From Paraburkholderia monticola (lineage in GTDB: Bacteria > Pseudomonadota > Gammaproteobacteria > Burkholderiales > Burkholderiaceae): a stretch of 64,000 nucleotides of DNA. This document shows, piece after piece, positions 16,460-25,540 of the stretch (position 1 is its first letter; each line of letters begins with the position of its first letter). The DNA is taken from NCBI RefSeq assembly GCF_001580545.1, contig NZ_LRBG01000001.1:186001-250000 (forward strand), written 5' to 3'. The position numbers and the translations under genes were made by a program. The notes beneath the pieces were generated by a model. That model made no database searches and was not told the origin of the DNA. It saw nothing but the letters and a program-made list of their open reading frames with translations.

Positions 16460-17221
16460 ATGAAACTCAGCGGAAATACGATATTGATCACCGGCGGTAC
16501 TTCCGGAATCGGCCGTGGTCTCGCCGAAGCCTTCCACGAGCGCGGCAACAAGGTCATCATCGCGGGCCGGCGCAAGGCGCTGCTCGATGAGGTCGCCCGG
16601 CGCAATCCCGGCATCGATACGATCGAGCTCGATATCGGCGACGCCGCCCAGATTCGCGAGGTCGCCGCGCAACTGATCGCCCGCTATCCGGCGTTGAACG
16701 TCGTGATCAACAACGCCGGCATCATGCCGTTCGACGACGCCGGCGGCCCGCTTGACGACGAGCAAGCCGTGCGTCTCGTCGACACGAACCTGCTCGGCCC
16801 CGTACGCGTGAGCGCGGCTTTCGTCGAGCACCTGAAGCGGCAGCCCGAGGCGCTGATCGTCAACAACAGCTCGGTGCTCGCCTACGTGCCGCTCGCAGCG
16901 ACCGCGCTCTACTCGGCCACCAAAGCCGCGATCCATTCGTACACGCTGTCGCAGCGCTTCGCGCTCCGCGATACGAGCGTTCGCGTACTCGAGATCGCGC
17001 CGCCGTGGGTCGATACGGATCTCGTTCACAAGAGCGGCGACCCGCGCGCGATGCCGCTCGATGCGTTCATCGCCGAGACGATGACGTTGCTCGAAACCGC
17101 CACGACGGAAGTCATCGTCGAAGCCGCGAAGCCGATGCGCGAGAACGTCGGGCCCAACGAGCATGCCTTCGTCGAACGGTTCAACCAGTTCGTCGTCGAC
17201 AATCCGATTCCGGTCGAATGA
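16460..17221 (+). CDS. Short-chain dehydrogenase/reductase, DltE-like (253 aa)
   Basis: The classical SDR layout is present: NAD(P)-binding TGGTSGIGRG at residues 10-19, NNAGIMP in the middle, and catalytic Ser with YSATKAA (Tyr-x3-Lys). The C-terminal part carries PPWVDTDL rather than the usual PG motif, as in the DltE-type branch. ATG 16460 is preceded by AGCAGGAACACC. It is followed nine bases later by an NTF2-like gene, so the two are co-transcribed. Substrate unknown. Confidence 0.9.
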   Translation: MKLSGNTILITGGTSGIGRGLAEAFHERGNKVIIAGRRKALLDEVARRNPGIDTIELDIGDAAQIREVAAQLIARYPALNVVINNAGIMPFDDAGGPLDDEQAVRLVDTNLLGPVRVSAAFVEHLKRQPEALIVNNSSVLAYVPLAATALYSATKAAIHSYTLSQRFALRDTSVRVLEIAPPWVDTDLVHKSGDPRAMPLDAFIAETMTLLETATTEVIVEAAKPMRENVGPNEHAFVERFNQFVVDNPIPVE

Positions 17222-17229
17222 GGTCCGCC

Positions 17230-17634
17230 ATGACTACGACTCTTGAAGAAGAGAACACCGCGCTCGTTCTCGATGCGCTCGACACGCTGTTCAACCGCAA
17301 GGATTACGACAAAGCCGCGCAGTTCTGGTCCGAGTCCTACGTCCAGCACAGCCGGCATGTGCCGGCCGGACGCGATGGGCTGTTCGGCCTCGTCCGCTCG
17401 TTCGGCGATCTGCGCTTCGAGTACGACATGGTCGCCGCCAACGGCGACTTCGTCTGGGTGCACAGCCGCTACACGAGCTCGGCCATGCCCGCTGCGCTGA
17501 TCGGCGTGGACATCCTGCGTATCGAGGACGGCAAGCTCGTCGAGCACTGGGACGTCTTGCAGGATGAACCGACGCGCGCCGAATCGGCCGGCGGCTATCC
17601 GATGTTCGGCCACGCCTTCCCCGGCGAACAGTAA
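17230..17634 (+). CDS. SnoaL/NTF2-like protein (134 aa)
   Basis: The product has the NTF2-like cone-fold pattern: ALVLDALDTLFNRKDYDKAAQFWSESYVQH, then GLFGLVRSFGDLRFEYDMVAANGDFVWVHSRY and the closing GVDILRIEDGKLVEHWDVLQ. In this branch (often annotated as SnoaL-like polyketide cyclase family) the pocket can bind or isomerise small molecules; the substrate is not evident. ATG 17230 follows TGAGG; an in-frame ATG at 17218 overlaps the SDR stop. It lies in the SDR operon. Confidence 0.88.
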   Translation: MTTTLEEENTALVLDALDTLFNRKDYDKAAQFWSESYVQHSRHVPAGRDGLFGLVRSFGDLRFEYDMVAANGDFVWVHSRYTSSAMPAALIGVDILRIEDGKLVEHWDVLQDEPTRAESAGGYPMFGHAFPGEQ

Positions 17635-17670
17635 CGCCGGCGCCATGCCGCAACCGACAAGGAACAGACA

Positions 17671-18393
17671 ATGAGTACGCTGCTCGAAGAGGCCGTAGTG
17701 GCCCACGGCGGAATCGACAACTGGAACAGGCTGCGAACCGCGTCGGCCGCGCTCGATATCGGCGGCGCCATATGGCCTCTCAAAGGTCGAGACGGGATGT
17801 TCCGCCACATCGCGCTGGCGGCGAGCCTGCAACGCCAGCATATGTCGATCACGTCGCCCTCCGCCGGCTGGGCAGGCACGTTCACACCGGACGCGGTGCG
17901 CATCGAATCGTTCGACGGCGACGCCGCCGAGGAACGACGCGCACCGCGAGAGTCGTACCGCGGTCATGTACAGGACAGTCAGTGGGATCGTCTGCACGCG
18001 CTGTACTTCACCGGCTACGCACTGTGGACTTATCTGTCGATCCCCTTTCTCTACACGACTCCCGGCTTCGAGACCGAAGAGTTGCCCGAGTGGCGGGAGA
18101 ACGGCGAAGTCTGGCGGCGCCTGAAGGTCACGTTCCCCGATTCGATCGCGAGCCACAGCCGCGAGCAGGTTTCCTACTTCGGCGCGGACGGACTGCTGCG
18201 CCGCCACGACTACACGGTCGATGTGATGGGCGGGGCGCCGGGCGCGAACTACGCGTCGAACTACCGCAAGGTGCAAGGCATCATGGTGCCGATGACGCGG
18301 CGCGTCTTCGCCTACGACGAAGCGGGACGCAAGGTCGAGGATCCGTTGCTCGTCACGATCGACTTTCGCAACGTCGATTTCCGCACTGAGTAA
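17671..18393 (+). CDS. Conserved protein of unknown function (240 aa)
   Basis: ATG 17671 follows AAGGAACAGAC. The protein has no signal peptide or membrane segment. Notable sequences are EEAVVAHGGIDNWNRLRTA near the N-terminus, which resembles the start of lipoprotein-like proteins in which a sugar or lipid pocket follows, WDRLHALYFTGYALWTYLSIPFLY in the middle and a beta-rich end (PMTRRVFAYDEAGRKVEDPLLVTIDF). I have seen similar proteins beside SDR and NTF2-like genes but know no function. It is the third gene of this operon. Confidence 0.8.
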   Translation: MSTLLEEAVVAHGGIDNWNRLRTASAALDIGGAIWPLKGRDGMFRHIALAASLQRQHMSITSPSAGWAGTFTPDAVRIESFDGDAAEERRAPRESYRGHVQDSQWDRLHALYFTGYALWTYLSIPFLYTTPGFETEELPEWRENGEVWRRLKVTFPDSIASHSREQVSYFGADGLLRRHDYTVDVMGGAPGANYASNYRKVQGIMVPMTRRVFAYDEAGRKVEDPLLVTIDFRNVDFRTE

Positions 18394-18509
18394 CTGACTG
18401 TGTCATCGGCGGGCCCAGCGACTATGATCTTTCTCATCTGCCGCTGATGCATGACTGACGGCGTGGCCACCTCTGCCCGTCGCCGCTCGATCTCTGGAGA
18501 ATGTCCCCC

Positions 18510-19457
18510 ATGTCCAGTCCATCGCTCATCCGCATCGCCGTCCTCGACGACTACCAGAACGTCGCACTCGAACTGGCGGACTGGTCGCTGCTGAATAACC
18601 GCGCGGAAATCACGGTCTTCAACGACCACGTCGCCGACACCGCGCAGCTCATCGAACGTCTGAAGCCGTTCGACGTGCTGTGCGTGATGCGCGAGCGCAC
18701 GCCACTCACGCGCACGCTGATCGAGCGCCTGCCCAATCTGAAGCTGATCGCCTCGACAGGTCCCGGCAACGCGTCGATCGATATGGAGGCGGCGGCCGAA
18801 CGCGGCGTCAAGGTCGTCCACACCGGCTACTCGTCCACGCCAACCATCGAATTCACATGGGCCACGATCCTTGCCATGGCGCGCAATATCCCCGTGGAAA
18901 CGCGCTCCATGCGTGAGGGCGGCTGGCAGCGCACGCTCGGCACGCAACTGGCGGGCAAGACCCTGGGCCTGCTGGGACTCGGCCACGTCGGCTCGGCGGT
19001 CGGCGTGATCGGCCGCGCGTTCCGGATGAACGTGATTGCCTGGAGCCAGAACCTGACGGACGAGCGAGCGGAATCCAAGGGCGTGCAACGGGTCGACAAG
19101 GACACGCTGTTTTCCGCCTCCGACATTCTGTCGATCCATGTCCGCCTGAGCGACCGGACGCGAGGTCTGGTCGGCGCCGCGGAGCTTGCGCGCATGAAGC
19201 CGACGAGCCGCCTCGTCAATACGTCGCGCGGCCCGATCGTCGACACGGCCGCGCTCCTCGCCGCGCTGAACAGCGGACGGATCGCGGGCGCCGCCATCGA
19301 TGTCTACGACACCGAGCCGCTCGACCCGGCAGACCCGTTGCGCACGACGGACAAGCTGCTCGCCACGCCGCATCTCGGCTATGTGTCGCGCGAGCTGTAC
19401 GAGACGTTCTATCGCGATACGGTGCGCAACATCGCTGAATGGCTCGGCGAGACCTGA
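18510..19457 (+). CDS. D-isomer-specific 2-hydroxyacid dehydrogenase (315 aa)
   Basis: The NAD-binding core is GLLGLGHVGSAVGVIGRAF. Catalytic residues lie in the usual places: Arg in the LSDRTRGLV/NTSRGPIVD region, Glu in DVYDTEPL and His in TPHLGYVSRELY. The N-terminal part (VLDDYQNVALELADWSLL) matches the branch related to phosphoglycerate dehydrogenase and glyoxylate/hydroxypyruvate reductases. ATG 18510 was chosen over 18501 because GGAG at about 18495 is too close to the latter. It is separated from the upstream gene by 116 bases and may have its own promoter. Confidence 0.9.
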   Translation: MSSPSLIRIAVLDDYQNVALELADWSLLNNRAEITVFNDHVADTAQLIERLKPFDVLCVMRERTPLTRTLIERLPNLKLIASTGPGNASIDMEAAAERGVKVVHTGYSSTPTIEFTWATILAMARNIPVETRSMREGGWQRTLGTQLAGKTLGLLGLGHVGSAVGVIGRAFRMNVIAWSQNLTDERAESKGVQRVDKDTLFSASDILSIHVRLSDRTRGLVGAAELARMKPTSRLVNTSRGPIVDTAALLAALNSGRIAGAAIDVYDTEPLDPADPLRTTDKLLATPHLGYVSRELYETFYRDTVRNIAEWLGET

Positions 19458-19482
19458 GGCGCTGTGGGAGAGCGGCTCGTCA

Positions 19483-20001
19483 CTACAGGTCGAGCGACAG
19501 CTCCGTCAAATAGGCCGCGCCCCGCTGGCGAGACGGCCTGAACCCAAGGCGTCGCCCGAGCGCGATCATCGCGGCGTTCTCGCTCAACGTCGTACCGAAC
19601 AGGCGGATCATGCCGGATTGCCTCGCGAGTTCGATCAGGCTTGCCAGCAGCGTTACGCCAAGGCCATGTCCTTGCCACGCGTCGCTGAGCACGATCGCGA
19701 TCTCGGCCTCGCGCTCGCCTGGCTGCGCCGCGTAACGCGCGACGCCGATCTGCCGTTCGAGTCCGTCCATCCGCACCGTCGCGATGACCGCACCTTCACG
19801 GGACCGATCGATTTCGGTCCAGCGGCGTATCTCATCGGTAGAGGGTTGCCTGCCCGACAACAAGCGCAGGTATCTCGTCGTTCGCGACAGTCCACGGACA
19901 AAATCGCGTTCGAGTTCGAAATCGCGTGGGTCGATCGGGCGCAACAGCACCTTCGTACCGTCCCCCGCTAGCCACCAGTATCGATTCGCTTGCGCCGACA
20001 T
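19483..20001 (-). CDS. GNAT-family N-acetyltransferase (172 aa)
   Basis: The GNAT core is visible: VLLRPIDPRDFELERDFVRGLS at the N-terminus, REAEIAIVLSDAWQGHGLGVTLL (the acetyl-CoA-binding Q-x2-G-x-G/A loop) and the C-terminal GTTLSENAAMIALGRRLGF. The sequence resembles the GNAT domain found alone or fused to ADP-forming acetyl-CoA synthetase-like proteins. The start is uncertain: ATG 20001 has a weak ribosome-binding site, and an upstream in-frame start at 20112 gives a less likely N-terminus. It is convergent with the dehydrogenase. Confidence 0.85.
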   Translation of the reverse strand: MSAQANRYWWLAGDGTKVLLRPIDPRDFELERDFVRGLSRTTRYLRLLSGRQPSTDEIRRWTEIDRSREGAVIATVRMDGLERQIGVARYAAQPGEREAEIAIVLSDAWQGHGLGVTLLASLIELARQSGMIRLFGTTLSENAAMIALGRRLGFRPSRQRGAAYLTELSLDL

Positions 20002-20342
20002 ATCCAATTCGCCGACGACCAACCTGTGCCGCTTCCGGTCGACCGGCTTGCATGACTGACATGCATTCAGTGTAGGAGCCGGAACATCGAGCCCAAAGCG
20101 AATCCTGATCAATCCGGTTTTTCACCCGCGACAATAATCGCGATCGTGTGCCGCGCCATCGCCATGATCGACACCGTTCGCGCGCCGCCAGCGCCGCCGA
20201 TTATTGATCCGCCTGAAATGATGCATTCAGCGGCACCCTCTTACTCCTTCCCGAGCCCTTCCCTACAGTAGCTGCACGATCCACGGGACAGCGGCGCGAC
20301 CACCCGGCCAGCCCGCAGCCTCCCTCTTGCAAGGACACGCTC
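20002..20342. other. Intergenic region between divergent GNAT and MaoC genes
   Basis: No gene is seen. ATGCATTCAG occurs twice (at about 20061 and 20221) and may be a shared regulatory element. The end holds CTTGCAAGGACACGCTC, the ribosome-binding site of the MaoC gene. The region should hold promoters for both directions; I could not pick a convincing -35/-10 pair. Confidence 0.4.
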
Positions 20343-20795
20343 ATGAGTCAGGAGATGCTCTATTTCGACGACCTCAAGGTCGGCGACACCACGACCACCG
20401 GCACGTATGAAGTCAGCGCCGCCGCGATCCGACGGTTCGCCGGCGAGTTCGATCCGCAGCCCTTCCATCTCGACGACGAAGCCGCCCGCCACTCGATGTT
20501 CGGCGGCCTCGCCGCGAGCGGCTGGCATACCGCGGCGATCACGATGCGTCTGCTCGTCAGCGAGGGGCCGAAGCTCGCCAACGGCGTGCTCGGCGCCGGG
20601 TGCGAGCTCCAATGGACGCTGCCGACGCGCCCCGGCGACGTGCTGCACGTCGAAAGCGAAGTGGTGGAACTGATCCCTTCGCGCTCGCGCACCGATCGCG
20701 GCACGCTGGTGCTGCGCTCGAGAACGATCAATCAGCACGGCCAGACCGTGCAGGACATGACCGCCAAACTGATCGTCGCTCGCCGCCCCGCGTAA
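20343..20795 (+). CDS. MaoC-like dehydratase (hot-dog fold, 150 aa)
   Basis: The hydratase 2 motif region reads FAGEFDPQPFHLDDEAARHSMFGGLAASGWHTAAI, with the Asp and His pair (D-P-Q-P-F-H) used for hydration of enoyl-CoA. The start follows AAGGACACGCTC. MaoC-like proteins act on (R)-3-hydroxyacyl-CoA or enoyl-CoA esters. It is the first gene of a run of five (MaoC, flavin reductase-like, two hydrolases, enoyl-CoA hydratase) on the same strand with short gaps, suggesting a catabolic operon. Confidence 0.92.
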   Translation: MSQEMLYFDDLKVGDTTTTGTYEVSAAAIRRFAGEFDPQPFHLDDEAARHSMFGGLAASGWHTAAITMRLLVSEGPKLANGVLGAGCELQWTLPTRPGDVLHVESEVVELIPSRSRTDRGTLVLRSRTINQHGQTVQDMTAKLIVARRPA

Positions 20796-20845
20796 CGCCG
20801 CCGCTTATTCAAACACTTCAGCACCACTTCGCAAGGACCTCCATC

Positions 20846-21556
20846 ATGATCGTCGATCCCTCCACCCAGGACGCCGCCTCAAACTACAAGCTGCTGATCG
20901 GCTCGATCCTGCCGCGCGCGATTGCGTGGGTCAGCACGCTTTCAACAGACGGCGTGGCGAACCTCGCGCCGATCTCGTTCTTCACCGCGGTCGGCCGCAA
21001 GCCGCCGATGATTTCGATCTCGATGCAGCCACGCTCCGACGGCGTTACGCTGAAGGACACCTTCGTCAATATCCGCGACACGGGCGAGTTCGTCGTCAAC
21101 ATCGCGAACCTCGAACTCGCGGATGCGCTGCATCGCAGTGCTTTCGAATTCCCTTCCGAGGTCGACGAGTTCGAGGCGATCGGCCTTGAAAAGGCCGAAT
21201 CGCTGACGGTCCGCCCGCCGCGCGTGAAGGCCGCGCCGATCGCGCTCGAATGCAAGGTGGAGCGGATCATCCCGATCGGCAACCAGCACGACCATGTGGT
21301 GTTCGGCGAAGTGCTGCGCTTCCAGATTCGCGACGACCTCTATCTCGATCGCGGCCGTATCGACACCGCCGCGCTGCAGGCGGTCGGTCGCCTTGCCGCC
21401 GAATACACGGTCGTGCAAAGCGCATTCACGACGCCGCTCGACCCGCAGGTGCTCGCGCGTCTGCAAAACAAACGCATCGGCCGGCTCGACGACTTCGAGG
21501 ACGGCTACTCGCCGATCGACACGGCGAACTGGTCCGCCTCCGGCGCGACGCGCTGA
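20846..21556 (+). CDS. Flavin reductase-like (FMN-binding split barrel) protein (236 aa)
   Basis: The protein has the flavin reductase-like signature: LLIGSILPRAIAWVSTLS, then NLAPISFFTAVGRKPPMISISM and GEFVVNIA. This FMN-binding split-barrel family includes reductase components of two-component monooxygenases and other FMN proteins. ATG 20846 follows AAGGACCTCC. No matching flavin monooxygenase is in the window, so its partner is unknown. It is second in the MaoC operon. Confidence 0.9.
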   Translation: MIVDPSTQDAASNYKLLIGSILPRAIAWVSTLSTDGVANLAPISFFTAVGRKPPMISISMQPRSDGVTLKDTFVNIRDTGEFVVNIANLELADALHRSAFEFPSEVDEFEAIGLEKAESLTVRPPRVKAAPIALECKVERIIPIGNQHDHVVFGEVLRFQIRDDLYLDRGRIDTAALQAVGRLAAEYTVVQSAFTTPLDPQVLARLQNKRIGRLDDFEDGYSPIDTANWSASGATR

Positions 21557-21587
21557 TCTTCGTTTCGAATCGACTGACGGAATATCC

Positions 21588-22769
21588 ATGAATCCCACTC
21601 ATCCGACCCAGCCCGCCCTCGTGTTCATCCACGGTTTCCTCGATGGCGCCGCCGTCTGGGACGACCTCACGCCGCAGCTCGGCGAGCGCGCGAACGACGC
21701 GTTGCGCGTCGATCTGCCAGGAATGGGCGCGCGCGCCGCCGAGCCCGGCCCCTACAGCCTCGATCGTTTCGCGGCGGACATCACGACGCAGATCCGCGCC
21801 CTTTCGCGGCCCGTGGTGCTGATCGGCCACAGCATGGGCGCGCAGATCGCCGAACTCGTCGCGGTACGGCTGAACGAGCTGGTCAGAGGCCTCGTCCTGC
21901 TGACGCCAGTACCGCTCGACGGCACCGGCCTGGCTGCCGAGGCGATGCAAAGCTTCCATGCCCTCGGCGGTAATCCGGCGGCGCAACGCGCGTTACGTCG
22001 CAACGTGTCGGTGCATCTCGACGACATCCAGCTCGAGCGCCTCGGCCAACTCGGCGACCGTGTCGACGCAACTGCGGCCGGCACCTTCGCCGACCTCTGG
22101 AACGCGGGCCATCCGAGCGGTGCGGAACCTTCGCGCTACCGCGGCCCCGTGCTGATCGTCCGCGGCGACGGCGACACTTTCGTCACCGCCGAGCTGATCT
22201 CGCTCGGCGTCACGCCGCGTTTCAAGGCTGCGGAGCTCGTCTCGATCGAGCGCGCCGGTCACTGGCCGCACGTCGAGCAACCGGCTGCGATCGCGCGTGC
22301 CGTCACCTCGTTTCTCGCGAACCTCGATCGACACCAGGGTGTACTGAGCACCTCCGATGTGCCGGTCGCGCCGCAAGGGTGGACCCGGGCATTCGGGCAG
22401 AAATCCGCGGATGCGTTCGCCGAAACGTTCTCGCCCGATGTCGTGCTCGAAGCGAGCGTGCTGGCGAGGCCCGCCGTCGGCATCGATCAGGTTAAGACCG
22501 TCATGACCACCGCGAGCCGGATCTACGAAGCGCTCTCGTTCACGCATGAAGCGCACAGCGGTCTGCGCGATTACCTCGAATGGGAAGTGCAGGCCTTCGG
22601 CGGCGAACAGATGCGCGGCGTTACCGTGCTGACGAAGAACCCGCAAGGCAAGATCGTGCACATCGCGATCCATCATCGTCCGCTCGGCGGTGCTTTGAAA
22701 TTCTCGGCCGAACTCGGCCACCGGCTGCAAGGCGCGCTCGACGCGAGCCTCTTTTATCGCAGCGCGTAA
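21588..22769 (+). CDS. Alpha/beta hydrolase fused to an NTF2-like domain (393 aa)
   Basis: Residues 1-255 are an alpha/beta hydrolase: oxyanion FIHGFLDGAAVWDD, nucleophile elbow GHSMGAQ, acid in VRGDGDTF and catalytic His in RAGHWPHVEQP. Residues 265-393 are a second domain (GQKSADAFAETFSPDVVLEASVLARPAVGIDQV..., EWEVQAFGGEQMRGVTVLTKNPQGKIVHIAIHHRPLG), typical of SnoaL/NTF2-like folds. Hydrolases of this type are usually about 260-280 residues, so the extra domain is a real fusion. The start follows TGACGGAATATCC, a weak site. Confidence 0.88.
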   Translation: MNPTHPTQPALVFIHGFLDGAAVWDDLTPQLGERANDALRVDLPGMGARAAEPGPYSLDRFAADITTQIRALSRPVVLIGHSMGAQIAELVAVRLNELVRGLVLLTPVPLDGTGLAAEAMQSFHALGGNPAAQRALRRNVSVHLDDIQLERLGQLGDRVDATAAGTFADLWNAGHPSGAEPSRYRGPVLIVRGDGDTFVTAELISLGVTPRFKAAELVSIERAGHWPHVEQPAAIARAVTSFLANLDRHQGVLSTSDVPVAPQGWTRAFGQKSADAFAETFSPDVVLEASVLARPAVGIDQVKTVMTTASRIYEALSFTHEAHSGLRDYLEWEVQAFGGEQMRGVTVLTKNPQGKIVHIAIHHRPLGGALKFSAELGHRLQGALDASLFYRSA

Positions 22770-22803
22770 TGCGCGCGCTCAATCACATTCCCCGGAGATG
22801 GAT

Positions 22804-23697
22804 ATGGTCAAACGTACCGACGTTGAATTCGAAGTGGACGGCGGCGTCAAGCTGCGCGGCTGGCTGTTCGTTCCGCCCGGCGAGGGACGGCGCCCCGCAA
22901 TCACGATGGCGCACGGCTACGCCGGCGTGAAGCAACACGGGCTCGAGCCGTTCGCACGCGCCTTCGCCGAAGCGGGCTTCGTCGTGCTGCTGCACGATCA
23001 TCGCGGCTTTGGCGCGAGCGAAGGCACGCCGCGCCACGACATCGATCCGTGGCGTCAGATCACGGACTGGCGGCGCGCGATCAGCTTCCTCGAAAGTCTC
23101 GACGTCGTCGACCCCAAGCGCATCGGCCTGTGGGGCACGAGCTACGCCGGCGGTCATGCGATCGTGCTCGGCGCGACCGAGCGGCGCCTGCGCTGCGTCG
23201 TCGCTCAGGTGCCGACGATCAGCGGCTACGAACAGGGGCTGCGCCGCATTGCGCCGGAAAATGTCGCCGCGATCGAAGAAGCGTTCGCCGACGACGACCG
23301 CGCGCAACTGCGCGGCGAGCCGCCGCGCCGTCAGGCGATCGTCAGTGGCGACCCCGCCGTGGCGGCGTCGTATCGCGCCAAAGACGCAATCGATTTTTAT
23401 CTGCAGCCGCTGCCCGATGGTGCCTGGGAAAACAACGTCACGGTCCGCTCGACGCGTGCCGCGCGGATGTATGAGCCAGGCCAATGGATCGCGCGCGTTT
23501 CGCCGACGCCGCTCCTGATGGTGGTCGCCACGCGCGACGCGATCACGCTGACCGATCTCGAACTCGCTGCCTACGAACGCGCGCTGCAACCCAAGCGGCT
23601 CGTGACGATCGAAGGCGGCCACTTCGATCCGTATCTGTCGCAATTCCGCGTTTCGAGCGAAGCCGCTGTTCAATGGTTCAAGCAGCACCTCGGCTAA
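22804..23697 (+). CDS. Alpha/beta hydrolase, dienelactone hydrolase-like (297 aa)
   Basis: Features are the AHGYAGVKQHG oxyanion loop, HDHRGFGAS, nucleophile elbow GTSYAGG, Asp in VVATRDAITLT and His in GGHFDPY. This pattern is found in the family of small peptidase/dienelactone-hydrolase-like enzymes of about 300 residues. ATG 22804 is preferred because GGAG at 22794-22797 is six bases upstream; ATG 22798 would be adjacent to it. It is fourth in the operon. The substrate is probably an ester or lactone, but this is inference. Confidence 0.9.
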   Translation: MVKRTDVEFEVDGGVKLRGWLFVPPGEGRRPAITMAHGYAGVKQHGLEPFARAFAEAGFVVLLHDHRGFGASEGTPRHDIDPWRQITDWRRAISFLESLDVVDPKRIGLWGTSYAGGHAIVLGATERRLRCVVAQVPTISGYEQGLRRIAPENVAAIEEAFADDDRAQLRGEPPRRQAIVSGDPAVAASYRAKDAIDFYLQPLPDGAWENNVTVRSTRAARMYEPGQWIARVSPTPLLMVVATRDAITLTDLELAAYERALQPKRLVTIEGGHFDPYLSQFRVSSEAAVQWFKQHLG

Positions 23698-23726
23698 CTT
23701 CCCTTCTTCCGACCAAGGAATCTTCC

Positions 23727-24515
23727 ATGGCTCACCTGACTGTCAGTTTCGACGATGGGCTCGCTACGATCGTCATCGACCGCCCTCCGCAAAACCGCAT
23801 CGACGACCGGATGATCGACGAGCTGGCCACGGCCGTCGCCGCGATCGAGCGCAGCGACGCGCGCGCGGTGCTCGTGCGCAGCGAAGGCGAAAACTTCTCG
23901 TTCGGCGGCGACATCATGACGTGGCCCGATGCGAGCGTGCGTGAACTGCGTGCGCGCTTTGACCACTACATGTCCGTGTTCAACCGCTTCGAGCATCTTC
24001 CGGTACCGGTCATCGCCGCGGTGCAAGGGCTGTGCTTCGGCGGCGGTTTCGAGCTCGCGCTGCGCGCGGACGTGATCTTCGCGGCGGAATCGGCGACGTT
24101 CGGCCATCCCGAACAGACGCTCGGCATCGTCACGGTGCTCGGCGGCATCTACCGGGTCGCGGAGCGCGCGGGCCGCTCGCGCGCATCCGAGTGGGCGCTG
24201 ACCTCGGAGAAAGTCCCGGCCGCAACGATGGAACGCTTCGGCATCGTCAATCGGGTCGTGGCCGACGCCGATCTTTTGCAGGACGCAGCCGCGTTCGCGC
24301 GCCAGCTCGCGCTCGGCCCCACCCGCGCCTATGCCGCGCACAAGGCGCTGTTGCGCGCGTGGGCAGTCGGCGGCGTCGCAGCCGCGGACCAGGCCATGTT
24401 CGACATCGCGATGCCTCTGTTCGAATCCGACGACGCACAGCGCGGCATCCGTTCCGCGGTCGAAGCGCTGAAAGCCGGACGCCCGCGCCCGGTGATGGAC
24501 TTCAAGGGGCGCTAA
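23727..24515 (+). CDS. Enoyl-CoA hydratase/isomerase family protein (262 aa)
   Basis: The crotonase fold is clear: RPPQNRIDDRMIDELATAV at the N-terminus, SEGENFSFGGDIM (the oxyanion-hole loop) and PVIAAVQGLCFGGGFELALRADVIFAAESATFGHPEQTLGIVTVLGG. The second catalytic Glu site reads PEQTLG, slightly different from the usual PE-x-x-L-G, so the exact reaction is not certain. The start follows AAGGAATCTTCC. It ends the MaoC operon, consistent with beta-oxidation-like breakdown of a CoA ester. Confidence 0.92.
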   Translation: MAHLTVSFDDGLATIVIDRPPQNRIDDRMIDELATAVAAIERSDARAVLVRSEGENFSFGGDIMTWPDASVRELRARFDHYMSVFNRFEHLPVPVIAAVQGLCFGGGFELALRADVIFAAESATFGHPEQTLGIVTVLGGIYRVAERAGRSRASEWALTSEKVPAATMERFGIVNRVVADADLLQDAAAFARQLALGPTRAYAAHKALLRAWAVGGVAAADQAMFDIAMPLFESDDAQRGIRSAVEALKAGRPRPVMDFKGR

Positions 24516-24603
24516 GCGCGAACGCAGGTAGTGCGCCCAAACAGCAGGCAGCGAAATTGTGCGGTCTAATGAGGTCTCCCCAAATCGAATGGAGACGTCC
24601 GTC

Positions 24604-25515
24604 ATGGACCGCATCGCTGCGATGAACGCCTTCGTCCGTGTGGTGGAAGCCGGCACGTTCACGAAGGCGGCCGAAACGCTCGACATGCCGAACGCGTCGC
24701 TGACGCGGCTGATCCAGAAACTCGAGGAAGACCTGAAGGTCCGCCTGCTGCATCGCACGACGCGCTCGGTCACGCTCACTCCGGAAGGCGCGATCTACTA
24801 CGAGCGCGTCGTGCGCCTGCTCGCGGAGCTTGCGGATATCGAATCGTCGACCAGTCATGCGCGCCTGAAACCGTCGGGCAGACTGCGTGTCGATGCGGCC
24901 ACCGCGATCGGCGCGCTCGTGCTCGTGCCCGCGCTCGACGATTTCTACCGCACCTATCCCGACATCGAGATCGAACTCGAGGTCGGCAATGAGCGCGCCG
25001 ACCTGATCGCCGAGGGCTTCGACTGCGCGATCCGGGCCGGCAAGGTCGACGAGCAGTTTCTGGTCGCGCGGCAGATCGGCAGTTTCGGTTTCACGACCTG
25101 CGCGACGCCGGCATTTCTCGCGGCGCACGGCAAGCCGAACTCGCCGGATCAGTTACGCGGTCTGCCGACCATCGGCATGATTCCGTCGCACGCGGGCTAC
25201 CCGCCCTCGTTTCCATTTCTGTACGACGATCGGAAAAGCGGTTTGCAGCTGAAGCACCGGCTCATCGTCAACGATACGAACGCTTATCTCGCCGCCGGCC
25301 TCGCCAGTCTCGGCCTGATCCAGGCGCCGACCTACTCGGTGCGCGACGCGATCGGCGCGGGCAAACTCGTGCCGCTGCTCGAAGACTGGCCGCAACCGAC
25401 CATGCCGGTGCATGTGATCTACCCGCCCAATCGTTATCTGAGCGCGAAAGTGCGGGTCTTCATCGATTGGCTCGTCGAACTGTTCGAGCGCGACGACGAG
25501 TTGCGCCGTCGGTGA
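24604..25515 (+). CDS. LysR-family transcriptional regulator (303 aa)
   Basis: The wHTH (MNAFVRVVEAGTFTKAAETLDMPNASLTRLIQKLEEDL, RTTRSVTLTPEGAIYYERV) and the substrate-binding domain (SGRLRVDAATAIGALVLVPALDDF) are standard. ATG 24604 follows GGAGACG. The protein is similar in length and sequence to the LysR at 15260, so the two probably arose by duplication. Its position after the MaoC operon suggests it regulates that operon, but no operator was identified. Confidence 0.93.
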   Translation: MDRIAAMNAFVRVVEAGTFTKAAETLDMPNASLTRLIQKLEEDLKVRLLHRTTRSVTLTPEGAIYYERVVRLLAELADIESSTSHARLKPSGRLRVDAATAIGALVLVPALDDFYRTYPDIEIELEVGNERADLIAEGFDCAIRAGKVDEQFLVARQIGSFGFTTCATPAFLAAHGKPNSPDQLRGLPTIGMIPSHAGYPPSFPFLYDDRKSGLQLKHRLIVNDTNAYLAAGLASLGLIQAPTYSVRDAIGAGKLVPLLEDWPQPTMPVHVIYPPNRYLSAKVRVFIDWLVELFERDDELRRR

Positions 25516-25540
25516 CGCGTGGGTGACACGCGGGTCATGT

